From contig LVLI01000133.1 of assembly GCA_001687465.1 (NCBI GenBank), positions 1 through 17,167 on the forward strand: a stretch of 17,167 nt of DNA, written 5' to 3'. The notes under the pieces are model-generated. The model ran no database searches and was not told the origin of the DNA. It saw nothing but the letters and a program-made list of their open reading frames with translations. A program made the translations under genes and the position numbers. This DNA is from Halocafeteria seosinensis. Taxonomy: Eukaryota > Sar > Bigyra > Bicosoecida. Positions within the stretch are counted from its first letter, which is position 1; every line of letters starts with the position of its first letter. This document shows positions 7,212 to 13,506 of the stretch, one piece after another.

Positions 7212-8732
7212 TTATTTCCTTTCTGCTTCTTTATTAGCAGTTTCTCTAAGTTTTTCACCAATTTTTCCTTTCGTCCATTGTGAAATAATAGGTCTATTTT
7301 TATCATTTAAAATTTGTCCATTAGTTGGATTAAAAAAATATTTATTTCTTATGAAACCTCTGTTTGTTTTTGTTGCTAAGTCTACACGAATCATTCCTGT
7401 TTCTTCATCTCTAGTTATAAACTCAAACCGAAAGTCTTCAACATTTTTCTGACTAATTGCCTGACCAAATTGTCGATTGTTAACTAAATCAATATTTCCA
7501 AATTCTTCACTAGAAAGATCATTTAAATTTCTTTCATTACCGCTTTCCCCCTCTCTTTCTCGCTCTTCTTGCCCTTCCTCAACTACATTTCCACCGCTTC
7601 CTGTTGTTGATGCTTCTGGAGCTCCGACAAATTGCCCACTTTGTCCAAGTGCTTGACCTGTACTAGTAAAACCAGAAGAATTAGCTTGTCCACCCATATG
7701 TTGTTGTTGAGTTGTTAAGTAATTCCTGATATCACCCATACCGTGCGCACCCATTTGACCTTGTGTTGTTTGGTCAGATTCTGTTAGGATAACAGATTGA
7801 TTAGTTTGATTTAAACCATCACCAAGTAATCCCATTTCTCTAGCTTCTTCTGAGACACCACTGAAAGTTCGATCAGAACCTCCTGAACTTAATATACTAT
7901 CACCAAAACTATCCCCAAGACTATCTTGTCGGTTTCGTCGGTTAAAAGCTTCTTGAGTACGTCGTTGACGTTCTGCTTCTTCTTGTTGAATATTCTGGTT
8001 GAGTTTACCCAGTTCTTGACGAAGTTCATTAATATCTTTTTGAACACCGGTATTACTCGCTTGTTTAGCTGTATTGAATCGTTGGAGAATTCCCGAAAAG
8101 ACGTCATCACTCTGGAAAGGATCGTCAGCAAAACCACCTTTTCCACCAAACTTTTGAACTTCTTCTTTCAGAGCCATAAACGGCCACTGATTCATTTCAG
8201 GTCGGAAAATTCCTCGGGCTTTCATTTCTTGTAAAAGACTTTGACGGGCTCGTTCGGGTTCTTGACTCTGAAATCCATTAACTTGTTGTTCAAGGAAAGT
8301 TCTTTGTAGTTGTGACATAGGAGGTTTACGTACTCCGTATTTCTTAAAGTAATTGGGGACGTTTACTCTCTTCTCTTCTTCATCCACAATAACCGCGGGT
8401 CTATCAACACCACGTTTCATTAGATTACGACCAATGGTTAATCTATTGTAATTGATGGGAGGCGGTGCCCGATTTCCTCCATTCAGAGGTTTAACATATT
8501 TATCTTGAGGCTCGTGGATGACACCAGCACCGAAAATATAAGGGGGTAAATTTCTCTCTTTATAATAAGGGTCTGCCGTTTCTTTAATTCCTTCCACGGG
8601 AAAATCTTGATAAATAGGAACTTGAGAAACACTTGGACGATTGGGGGTGTTCTGACGAGGAGAAAAGACAAAATTTTGACTTCCAGACGAACTGTTTAAG
8701 GGAAATGTTTGTGCGAAACCTTTTAATGACAT
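7212..8732 (-). CDS. Large probable virion protein, family not recognised
   Basis: A 506-residue protein I cannot assign. Residues 1-140 are Pro/Asn-rich with few hydrophobic blocks. Residues ~140-200 look helical (LQRTFLEQQ, LLQEMKARGIFRPEM). Residues ~229-265 form a likely coiled coil (DINELRQELGKLNQNIQQEE). Residues ~265-400 are low complexity, rich in Gly, Ser, Gln and Glu. The last ~100 residues (from ~EDFRFEFITRDEE) look like a small folded alpha/beta domain. There are no signal peptide or membrane segments. It sits between the major capsid gene and the packaging ATPase on the same strand and has the same promoter type, which fits an internal capsid, scaffold or core protein. The start is backed by TATTATATAAAGATAAATG. 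The function is inferred only from position and composition. Confidence 0.6.
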   Translation of the reverse strand: MSLKGFAQTFPLNSSSGSQNFVFSPRQNTPNRPSVSQVPIYQDFPVEGIKETADPYYKERNLPPYIFGAGVIHEPQDKYVKPLNGGNRAPPPINYNRLTIGRNLMKRGVDRPAVIVDEEEKRVNVPNYFKKYGVRKPPMSQLQRTFLEQQVNGFQSQEPERARQSLLQEMKARGIFRPEMNQWPFMALKEEVQKFGGKGGFADDPFQSDDVFSGILQRFNTAKQASNTGVQKDINELRQELGKLNQNIQQEEAERQRRTQEAFNRRNRQDSLGDSFGDSILSSGGSDRTFSGVSEEAREMGLLGDGLNQTNQSVILTESDQTTQGQMGAHGMGDIRNYLTTQQQHMGGQANSSGFTSTGQALGQSGQFVGAPEASTTGSGGNVVEEGQEEREREGESGNERNLNDLSSEEFGNIDLVNNRQFGQAISQKNVEDFRFEFITRDEETGMIRVDLATKTNRGFIRNKYFFNPTNGQILNDKNRPIISQWTKGKIGEKLRETANKEAERK

Positions 8733-8749
8733 TTATCTTTATATAATAT
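8733..8749 (-). promoter_or_regulatory. Best example of the TATTATATAAAGATAA promoter
   Basis: Read on the minus strand, ATATTATATAAAGATAA leads directly into ATG. Almost the same string precedes the gene starting at 10628, and close relatives precede 5100 and 1575. The TAAATG junction resembles the late-promoter initiator known from poxviruses, and this genome encodes a VLTF3-like factor. Confidence 0.6.
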
Positions 8750-8794
8750 GCTTTTCTTTTGAAAAAGAAAACCATCTTAAACTTCAAAAGAAAA
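8749..8794 (-). repeat. Leader T-rich/A-rich hairpin, family I
   Basis: TTTTCTTTT and GAAAAAGAAAA form an imperfect stem, followed by CCATCTTAAACTTCAAAAGA. The same arrangement occurs at 10645-10690. Confidence 0.5.
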
Positions 8795-8808
8795 TTTAAT
8801 GAATAATA

Positions 8809-8879
8809 TCGCTTGTAGCTCTATTGCGTGGTTTTAAGCTTGTAGTCTGACGCTACAATGACCGAGGCGTCATTGAGCT
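8809..8879 (-). terminator. Conserved two-hairpin 3'-end element, copy 3
   Basis: A 71-bp copy lying 41 bases past the stop of the major capsid gene. The main hairpin is at 8856-8875. The first arm has a few extra bases (GCTCTATTGCGTGG) compared with copy 1, while the hairpin parts are unchanged. Confidence 0.65.
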
Positions 8880-8896
8880 AACTTAATTATTTACAC

Positions 8897-8913
8897 AACC
8901 GATAGATACGGTT
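8897..8913 (-). terminator. Small hairpin after the major capsid stop
   Basis: AACCG (8897-8901) pairs with CGGTT (8909-8913) around ATAGATA, eight bases downstream of the capsid stop codon and upstream of element copy 3. A five-pair stem could be chance on its own. Confidence 0.3.
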
Positions 8914-8920
8914 AAAGTAA

Positions 8921-10423
8921 CTAGATTCCAATTTTGATCAAACCGTTGGCATAATGCGCAATCCTTTTGTGAATGACATAAATATACAACCGTCTACCGG
9001 TTGTATCACCTTCATCTGTTGTATTCAGTTCAACATTAATCTGAGAGCCTCGGTCATTGGTTGAAAGACTATTTTGTAAAACTTCTGGTGGAGCGTGTGG
9101 AAGTAAATCGGTATTAACTGCTAAAACAGTATGGTCATTTTTGTATCTATTGAAGTCTAACATACCTTGACCAGAAACATCGGATAAAAAGTTATAGTGT
9201 TTTCGGTAATTGGCATAGGCTTCGGGTAAAGTAAAGATTCCACCGCGTGTTCCCAGTTCGTGAGTTTGAATAGAAACTTTATAATTATCCAGTGAAGGAA
9301 GACCACAAAGTCCAATATTATCTTCAGCGTTGCTTAAATCTTTCTTATAAGCCATCATAAGTATACCTTGAATATTGGAATAACTAGCTGAGATAGTTAT
9401 ATTATGTTGTGTGCCAGTTCCTAATTCTCTTCGGTATAAGTCAGCTGAATTGGGAAGAACCATACTTAAACCAGAAGGAGAGCGATAAATTCTTTCGTGA
9501 ACACTGTTTAGAAGCTCGGATGAGGGGAAAACGTGCTCCGCCATTAATTCAATACTATCAATTTGGTAAGAAGGTTCTCCACTAGCACTTACCTCAGGAT
9601 TAGCTTCCATAATCTTTTTCGCCTCAGGTAGTTTAATTCTTAATGTGTTATTGACAAATAGAGGAGCAAATCGGGAACCACGGAAATAACTTAAGTTATC
9701 AGGGTGAACGATAGCCCAGAATGACCTACCTCTTGTACCAGTGTTCTCCGCTGTATCGTTTCCAAACTGTAGTAAATCTTTATCTTGAAATTTATTAGTA
9801 TCATTTAAAGTCATTTCACCGCGTAAGTCTTTATTTTTGATACTCCCTCCAGCAGTTGTTAGTTGGTATTTATTAGCAAAGCTTCGGTATTTCCAACTCC
9901 TCATTAGTGCGTTTGCCTCGTGGTCATACCATCCTTGATTAACAGTTCCTAAAATCAAATGCTCAAAATATCGGGCTCCGTCTTCAATTTTTTCTGCCAC
10001 TTGATCACCTAACTCCAATTCCATATTATCCAAAAGAACGTTAGCACCGTCACTAAAAACATATTGAGGTGTAGATGTTTCTTGTATATCACCATTTCCA
10101 TCTAACTCTGAGTCAGGATAACTTGTATTTCTTACCTTCATCCTAATGTTTGTCTGTTGTCGGTCTAAAAGAGAAGCTGATGATTGAAGGTTAAAAAGAA
10201 CTTCATCACCTTCCTTATATACTCCTCGTCCTGCCTGTGGAACTGTCCTAATCGTTTCGCGTGAGTTAATATCATCTAAAATTTGAAAGTTTTCCTGCGA
10301 CAATTTTGGGTCGAAGTAGAAGTTTTGAGAAGTATCTGACAGTTGATTTGGAGTTCTAGATATCGTAGCTGGGGGTGCTCTGGCGTTCTGTACGCTATCT
10401 GTTTGTTGGGGTTCAGCTGACAT
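8921..10423 (-). CDS. Major capsid protein, double-jelly-roll type
   Basis: A 500-residue protein, the usual size of Polinton-like/adintovirus major capsid proteins, which form pseudo-hexameric trimers in the shell. The body is beta-rich with spaced aromatic residues and has no signal peptide, membrane segment or enzyme motif. The segment FVNNTLRIKLPEAKKIM (256-272) followed by YQIDSIELMAEHVFPS (286-301) resembles the junction between the first and second jelly rolls in this class. The N-terminal ~40 residues are polar and probably flexible. The genes downstream on the same strand (a large probable virion protein, then the packaging ATPase) form a morphogenesis cluster. The start is preceded by CTAATTATAGAATAAAT. 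The assignment rests on size, beta character and genome context; structure prediction would settle it. No other gene here is a better capsid candidate. Confidence 0.72.
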   Translation of the reverse strand: MSAEPQQTDSVQNARAPPATISRTPNQLSDTSQNFYFDPKLSQENFQILDDINSRETIRTVPQAGRGVYKEGDEVLFNLQSSASLLDRQQTNIRMKVRNTSYPDSELDGNGDIQETSTPQYVFSDGANVLLDNMELELGDQVAEKIEDGARYFEHLILGTVNQGWYDHEANALMRSWKYRSFANKYQLTTAGGSIKNKDLRGEMTLNDTNKFQDKDLLQFGNDTAENTGTRGRSFWAIVHPDNLSYFRGSRFAPLFVNNTLRIKLPEAKKIMEANPEVSASGEPSYQIDSIELMAEHVFPSSELLNSVHERIYRSPSGLSMVLPNSADLYRRELGTGTQHNITISASYSNIQGILMMAYKKDLSNAEDNIGLCGLPSLDNYKVSIQTHELGTRGGIFTLPEAYANYRKHYNFLSDVSGQGMLDFNRYKNDHTVLAVNTDLLPHAPPEVLQNSLSTNDRGSQINVELNTTDEGDTTGRRLYIYVIHKRIAHYANGLIKIGI

Positions 10424-10439
10424 ATTTATTCTATAATTA
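10424..10439 (-). promoter_or_regulatory. TATA-like promoter before the major capsid gene
   Basis: The minus strand reads TAATTATAGAATAAAT into ATG, again with AATAAATATG at the junction. Confidence 0.45.
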
Positions 10440-10456
10440 GTAGAAAATTTTTAAAC

Positions 10457-10478
10457 AATTACTTTCAAGAAAGTAATT
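10457..10478 (-). terminator. 10-bp hairpin after the 48-residue peptide gene
   Basis: AATTACTTTC (10457-10466) pairs perfectly with GAAAGTAATT (10469-10478), starting four bases beyond the stop codon at 10482. Only the innermost bases would be unpaired. Confidence 0.5.
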
Positions 10479-10481
10479 AAA

Positions 10482-10628
10482 TTATAAACGTCGTGCTCCT
10501 TTCCCTAGATTAATAAATGTAGGGTCAAGGGTTGACACGGTGTTGAACATCTTGGGGTTAAACCGTTTATATCCGGCTCGTTGTCTTTGGTCAGAAGTTT
10601 TAAAGAAGTTAAGCGTTGAAGCTGGCAT
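10482..10628 (-). CDS. 48-residue basic peptide, possible capsid or core component
   Basis: A short gene of 49 codons including the stop. The peptide begins MPASTLNFFKTSDQRQRAGY and ends LGKGARRL. It is basic with an aromatic first third. I do not recognise it. It is very likely real: the ATG has the strong TATTATATAGATAAAA promoter, a perfect hairpin follows the stop codon, and the gene sits directly upstream of the major capsid gene in the same direction. Small basic virion peptides (core or cement proteins, such as adenovirus pX-like peptides) are common in related viruses, so a virion role is the leading guess, without direct evidence. Confidence 0.6.
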   Translation of the reverse strand: MPASTLNFFKTSDQRQRAGYKRFNPKMFNTVSTLDPTFINLGKGARRL

Positions 10629-10645
10629 TTTTATCTATATAATAT
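10629..10645 (-). promoter_or_regulatory. TATA-like promoter before the 48-residue peptide gene
   Basis: The minus strand reads ATATTATATAGATAAAA into ATG, nearly the same as the promoter at 8733-8749. Confidence 0.55.
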
Positions 10646-10690
10646 GCTTTCTTTTTGAAAAAAGAAACCATCTTAAACTTCAAAGAAAAA
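10645..10690 (-). repeat. Leader T-rich/A-rich hairpin, family I
   Basis: GCTTTCTTTTTGAAAAAAGA forms most of the inverted repeat, followed by CCATCTTAAACTTCAAAG, closely matching 8749-8794. Confidence 0.5.
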
Positions 10691-10703
10691 AAATTGATTA
10701 ATA

Positions 10704-10773
10704 TCGCTTGTAGCTTTATTGCGTGGGTTTAAGGTTGTAGTCTGACGCTACAATGACCGAGGCGTCATTGAGC
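10704..10773 (-). terminator. Conserved two-hairpin 3'-end element, copy 4
   Basis: A 70-bp copy whose main hairpin is at 10751-10770. The stop codon of the small membrane protein gene (TGA, 10765-10767) lies inside the GTCATTG arm, so the element overlaps coding sequence. Confidence 0.65.
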
Positions 10774-11007
10774 AATTTTATGATGTTTATGATGATTATC
10801 GTAATTCCAAAACATTTTCTCCAGTACATCATCCGGTATTCTCTCACCCATTCCCTCAACTTTATTTTTGAGTTCAAGAGGTATATTTTCTTCTTGTTCT
10901 TGGTAAAAGGGAATATAATCTTTAAATCTCTGTGGATATTTCTGAAGAAGGTGATAAATTCCTACTGCTCCGAGAATTCCAAACGCGATTATCATTACTT
11001 TTTTCAT
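10765..11007 (-). CDS. 80-residue one-pass membrane protein
   Basis: The protein starts MKK and has a hydrophobic stretch at residues ~4-21 (VMIIAFGILGAVGIYHLL), long enough for one membrane pass or an uncleaved signal anchor. The remaining ~58 residues are charged (QEQEENIPLELKNKVEGM) and end in a His-rich tail (HHKHHK). I do not recognise a family. It is the rightmost gene of the minus-strand block. Its last codons and TGA stop run into the two-hairpin element. A small virion or host-membrane protein is plausible. The start is supported by the AT-rich TAAGATATATTA before the ATG and by the family II leader repeat. Confidence 0.6.
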   Translation of the reverse strand: MKKVMIIAFGILGAVGIYHLLQKYPQRFKDYIPFYQEQEENIPLELKNKVEGMGERIPDDVLEKMFWNYDNHHKHHKIAQ

Positions 11008-11032
11008 TAATATATCTTAAGCTTAATTTGCT

Positions 11033-11075
11033 CTTTTTCTTTTTGAAAAAGAAAAAGTAGCGTCAAAAAGAAAAA
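11033..11075 (-). repeat. Leader T-rich/A-rich inverted repeat, family II
   Basis: CTTTTTCTTTTT (11033-11044) and AAAAAGAAAAAG (11046-11057) are perfectly complementary, followed by TAGCGTCAAAAAGAAAAA. It is almost identical to the block at 3236-3276, nearly 8 kb away. Confidence 0.55.
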
Positions 11076-11085
11076 TCAATCATTT

Positions 11086-11149
11086 TTGCTTGTGCTTTGC
11101 GTGGTTTTAAGGTTGTCGTCTGAAGCTACAATGACTCGAGTCATTGAGC
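11086..11149. repeat. Variant two-hairpin element with a perfect palindrome, copy 5
   Basis: A diverged copy in which the main hairpin has become the perfect 18-base palindrome CAATGACTCGAGTCATTG (11129-11146). The leading part is shortened (TTGCTTGTG) and the second hairpin is damaged (TTGTCG, TGAAGC). It lies between the divergent genes starting at 11007 (minus) and 11214 (plus), so unlike the other copies it follows no stop codon in the window. Confidence 0.55.
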
Positions 11150-11150
11150 G

Positions 11151-11178
11151 TTACAATATTGTTTTACGAAATCGTACT
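11151..11178. repeat. Nested inverted repeat before the Pro/Gln-rich gene
   Basis: TTACAATA and TATTGTAA form an 8-bp outer stem, with TACG-AAAT-CGTA inside it. It lies about 35 bases upstream of the ATG at 11214 and could be part of that promoter region. Boundaries are approximate by a base or two. Confidence 0.35.
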
Positions 11179-11213
11179 ATTGTAAAAATTAATTGTAAAT
11201 TATAGTAAATAAA

Positions 11214-12389
11214 ATGAGTAGTTTAGACATCAACGAACTCAACCGACACTTAGAAGAAAGTGAAAGTGAATCAACCGATTCTTCAACCGAATCAGAAGAA
11301 GAAAGGAGACCTAGGAAACCCGCTTCCAAACCTAAAAGAAAAGAAAAATCAAGGTCTTATAATCTCTCTCTTACACCGGAACAGCTAGATGAATATTATA
11401 GACTAAGACAGCAACAACAAGCACAACCGAACACCGTTGCCTCGAACCCTGTTTCATCAGCTACAAGCCAAAATCCACGGGAAGCTCAAGCGACAGAGCA
11501 ATCAGAACAGAAACAAGAGCCAGAACAAAAACCTCAGCATCAAGCGCAAGCAGAACCGAAACAGTATAAGAGAAAAATGACTGAAGCTCGACGACAGGCA
11601 ATTGAAAAAATGAAAGAAGCTAACCCTAATCATCAGAAAAATAAACAGAAGCAGAATCAAGCACAAAATCAAGCACATAATCAACCACAAAATCAACCAC
11701 AAGAAACACCACAAAAACAAGTACGATTTCAAGAGAACAGCGTTGCCTCGAACCCTGTTTCATCGGCTACAAGCCAAAATCCACGGGAAGCTCAAGCGAT
11801 ACAAAATCCACAGATTCAAACAACTGGTCAATATCCTCCACAACAAACTTTAGCTGATACTCAACTATATCTGCCACAGCAACAATATTATCCCCAAAAC
11901 CCACCTCAACCTCAAATAAATTACCTAGAACCAAACAGCGTTGCCTCGAACCCTGTTTCATCAGCTACAAACCAAAATCCACGGGGAGCACAGCCAATTT
12001 ATCACCATTCTAATTATCAAGAACAGCAACGCGGAAGCGTTATAGATAACCGATATCCTCAACCTCAACCAGTATATCAACAACCACAACAACCAGTATA
12101 TTATCAGCCCGAGGAGGAATATATGAGTTTTGACCCACCACCTAATCCTTACGCGGTTCCTCAAAATATTCCTCAAACAACTCGTCTAATGCCTTCTGCC
12201 CCCGACCCCAATCTTCAGACCACTGATGTAATTTCAAGTCTTGGTTTCAAACAGTCATCTGCTCAACCTAAAGCGAAGGCTAAAGGAGGACCAAGCGCAA
12301 GCAGGACAGGAAAGCAAAATCCTGCTCCTGCTCCTGCTAAACCTCAGAAACCTCAGCCAATTAATCCTCTATCGTTTTTCAAGTCATAG
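11214..12389 (+). CDS. Pro/Gln-rich low-complexity protein with a thrice-repeated motif
   Basis: A 391-residue, largely disordered protein. Residues 1-35 are acidic and Ser-rich (LEESESESTDSSTESEEE). A basic stretch follows (RKPASKPKRKEK). Most of the rest is Gln/Pro-rich. The motif VASNPVSSATSQNPREAQA occurs at about residues 75, 177 and 243 (the third copy with small changes). A basic patch, KRKMTEARRQAIEKMKEANP, resembles basic segments common in large-DNA-virus proteins. There are no enzyme motifs or membrane segments. It opens the plus-strand block with ATTATAGTAAATAAA before the ATG, and its stop codon lies in a small hairpin. A scaffold, tegument-like or genome-condensing role is possible. 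No family is recognised; only the composition and repeats are certain. Confidence 0.6.
   Translation: MSSLDINELNRHLEESESESTDSSTESEEERRPRKPASKPKRKEKSRSYNLSLTPEQLDEYYRLRQQQQAQPNTVASNPVSSATSQNPREAQATEQSEQKQEPEQKPQHQAQAEPKQYKRKMTEARRQAIEKMKEANPNHQKNKQKQNQAQNQAHNQPQNQPQETPQKQVRFQENSVASNPVSSATSQNPREAQAIQNPQIQTTGQYPPQQTLADTQLYLPQQQYYPQNPPQPQINYLEPNSVASNPVSSATNQNPRGAQPIYHHSNYQEQQRGSVIDNRYPQPQPVYQQPQQPVYYQPEEEYMSFDPPPNPYAVPQNIPQTTRLMPSAPDPNLQTTDVISSLGFKQSSAQPKAKAKGGPSASRTGKQNPAPAPAKPQKPQPINPLSFFKS
11436..11997 (+). repeat. Three dispersed 58-bp direct repeats inside the Pro/Gln-rich gene
   Basis: Copies are at 11436-11493, 11742-11799 and 11940-11997. Each starts GTTGCCTCGAACCCTGTTTC and all are in the same reading frame. 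Copies 1 and 2 differ at one base; copy 3 differs at several near its end. The sequence between copies is not similar, so the copies stand out as DNA-level repeats. Confidence 0.8.
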
Positions 12390-12403
12390 ATATTTAGCAT
12401 CTA
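12387..12403 (+). terminator. Small hairpin at the stop codon of the Pro/Gln-rich gene
   Basis: TAGAT (12387-12391) pairs with ATCTA (12399-12403). The TAG stop codon forms the first three bases of the stem. Confidence 0.35.
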
Positions 12404-12408
12404 ATAAA

Positions 12409-12624
12409 ATGAGTACTTCTATTATTATTATTTTAGAACCTGAACATCTCTCATATAATGAAATTGTTGAATTATATAATTCTACCGGACTTACTCAAAT
12501 TTTTTATGGTTCCAGCTATCAACCTATCAGGAAGCAAGGAAGACCTTTGTTTGATTATCTTAAAGAGTTCCATCCTGACCCTCAAGTAAGAAATAAATTA
12601 ATTTATATAGACAAATGTCATTAA
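12409..12624 (+). CDS. 71-residue protein of unknown function
   Basis: The protein starts MSTSIIIILEPEHLSYNEIV, has the middle block YGSSYQPIRKQGRPLFDYLK, and ends DKCH. It looks like a small soluble alpha/beta protein: a first strand of branched residues, then helices, with no membrane segment long enough to be convincing. I do not recognise it. A longer reading frame opens at 12241 within the Pro/Gln-rich gene, but the ATG at 12409 is preferred because it lies 19 bases after the previous stop and has CTAATAAA before it. Its last codons overlap the start of the lipase-like gene by ten bases, suggesting coupled expression. Confidence 0.55.
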   Translation: MSTSIIIILEPEHLSYNEIVELYNSTGLTQIFYGSSYQPIRKQGRPLFDYLKEFHPDPQVRNKLIYIDKCH

Positions 12625-13439
12625 AAAAGATTGGTGGTTTAGCAAGTGATATTGCTCGGCTAGGTGGTGACCCTATTGGACAGCTCGGGAATCGTGGACA
12701 AGGTATTAAAAAGATTGGTCACGATTTACAATCTACCTTTAATTTCGAGCGAAATACCGTAGATGAATTAAGTTCAATAGAACGAACCGCGATGAAACTT
12801 GAGAATCAAGCTTATCGTCCACAAAATGAAAGAGCTGAAAACGTAGATGGTTTTAAACTTATTCCTAATTTCTCAACCGATGAGTTAGCCGTTTATCTAG
12901 ATGACTCTAATCATTTGTTTGTTGCTGTTCGCGGAACGGCAAATGCTCAAGATGTAGGAACTGATATCCAATTCGCTAGCTTTCAACCGGAATTTTTCAC
13001 TCAACGTTTTCAACGGAATTTAAACCAGTTTAATCAAATCGTTAAGGCAACTAATCCTTCTGAAATATCTATTACTTCTCATTCACTCGGTTCAGCTGTG
13101 GCTATATTCATAGCTAGTAATAAAAATAATGTTAACCGTGTTTACGCTATTAATCCCGCTTCTAATTTTGAATCTATCCTTCAAAGTCTTTTTAGCAGTC
13201 GTCTCAGAAATATAGTCACGATTTATAGAACAAAACGTGATCCGGTTTCTATTCCGGCTTTAGCAACTTTCTTTACTATTAAAACATTACCGGTAAAAGA
13301 GAAGAATCTCATCAAAAATCATAAACTAGAAGTTTTTGAAAGTTTTCTGAATGAGGGTGACGACGATGATGAACCGGAAGATAATACTTTTAATCTTAGA
13401 CCTAGTACTAGTGTTCGGGCTGTTCCTCGTCCTAACTAA
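12615..13439 (+). CDS. Class-3-lipase-like alpha/beta hydrolase
   Basis: A 274-residue protein with the marks of the lipase class 3 family, which cleaves ester bonds of acylglycerols or phospholipids. VAVRGTANAQDVGTDIQF (103-120) matches the RGT...D segment that precedes the nucleophile elbow. The elbow is ISITSHSLGSAVAI (151-164) with probable nucleophile S157. Asp209 (KRDPVS) and His236 (NHKLEVF) complete a likely catalytic triad. The elbow reads SHSLGS where the family usually has GHSLGG, so the flanking glycines are replaced. Residues 1-45 form a Gly/basic amphipathic extension before the enzyme (GGLASDIARLGG), and the C-terminus is acidic (GDDDDEPED). In adintoviruses, parvoviruses and some virophages, lipases or phospholipases help particles cross membranes; the same is inferred here. 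It could instead be non-catalytic. Confidence 0.75.
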   Translation: MSLKKIGGLASDIARLGGDPIGQLGNRGQGIKKIGHDLQSTFNFERNTVDELSSIERTAMKLENQAYRPQNERAENVDGFKLIPNFSTDELAVYLDDSNHLFVAVRGTANAQDVGTDIQFASFQPEFFTQRFQRNLNQFNQIVKATNPSEISITSHSLGSAVAIFIASNKNNVNRVYAINPASNFESILQSLFSSRLRNIVTIYRTKRDPVSIPALATFFTIKTLPVKEKNLIKNHKLEVFESFLNEGDDDDEPEDNTFNLRPSTSVRAVPRPN

Positions 13440-13458
13440 ACGATTATCTCAAATCGTT
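13439..13458 (+). terminator. 7-bp hairpin at the lipase-like stop codon
   Basis: AACGATT (13439-13445) pairs perfectly with AATCGTT (13452-13458) around ATCTCA. The stem begins on the last base of the stop codon. Confidence 0.5.
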
Positions 13459-13506
13459 AGATTTGTTACTTAGAGCTTATTAGTTACATTATATTATAGA
13501 AAAGAA

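Noticed and set aside
7889-8149. Antisense and off-frame open frames, such as 7889-8149, 7926-8234, 8483-8671, 5977-6207, 6285-6473 and 11502-11732
   Set aside because: They lie wholly inside stronger genes, have composition expected of shadow frames, and lack the promoter and terminal hairpin pattern.
12241-12408. Longer start for the 71-residue gene inside the Pro/Gln-rich gene
   Set aside because: The extension overlaps real coding sequence in another frame and has low-complexity Leu-rich content. The ATG at 12409 follows the stop of the previous gene with an AT-rich promoter-like spacer.
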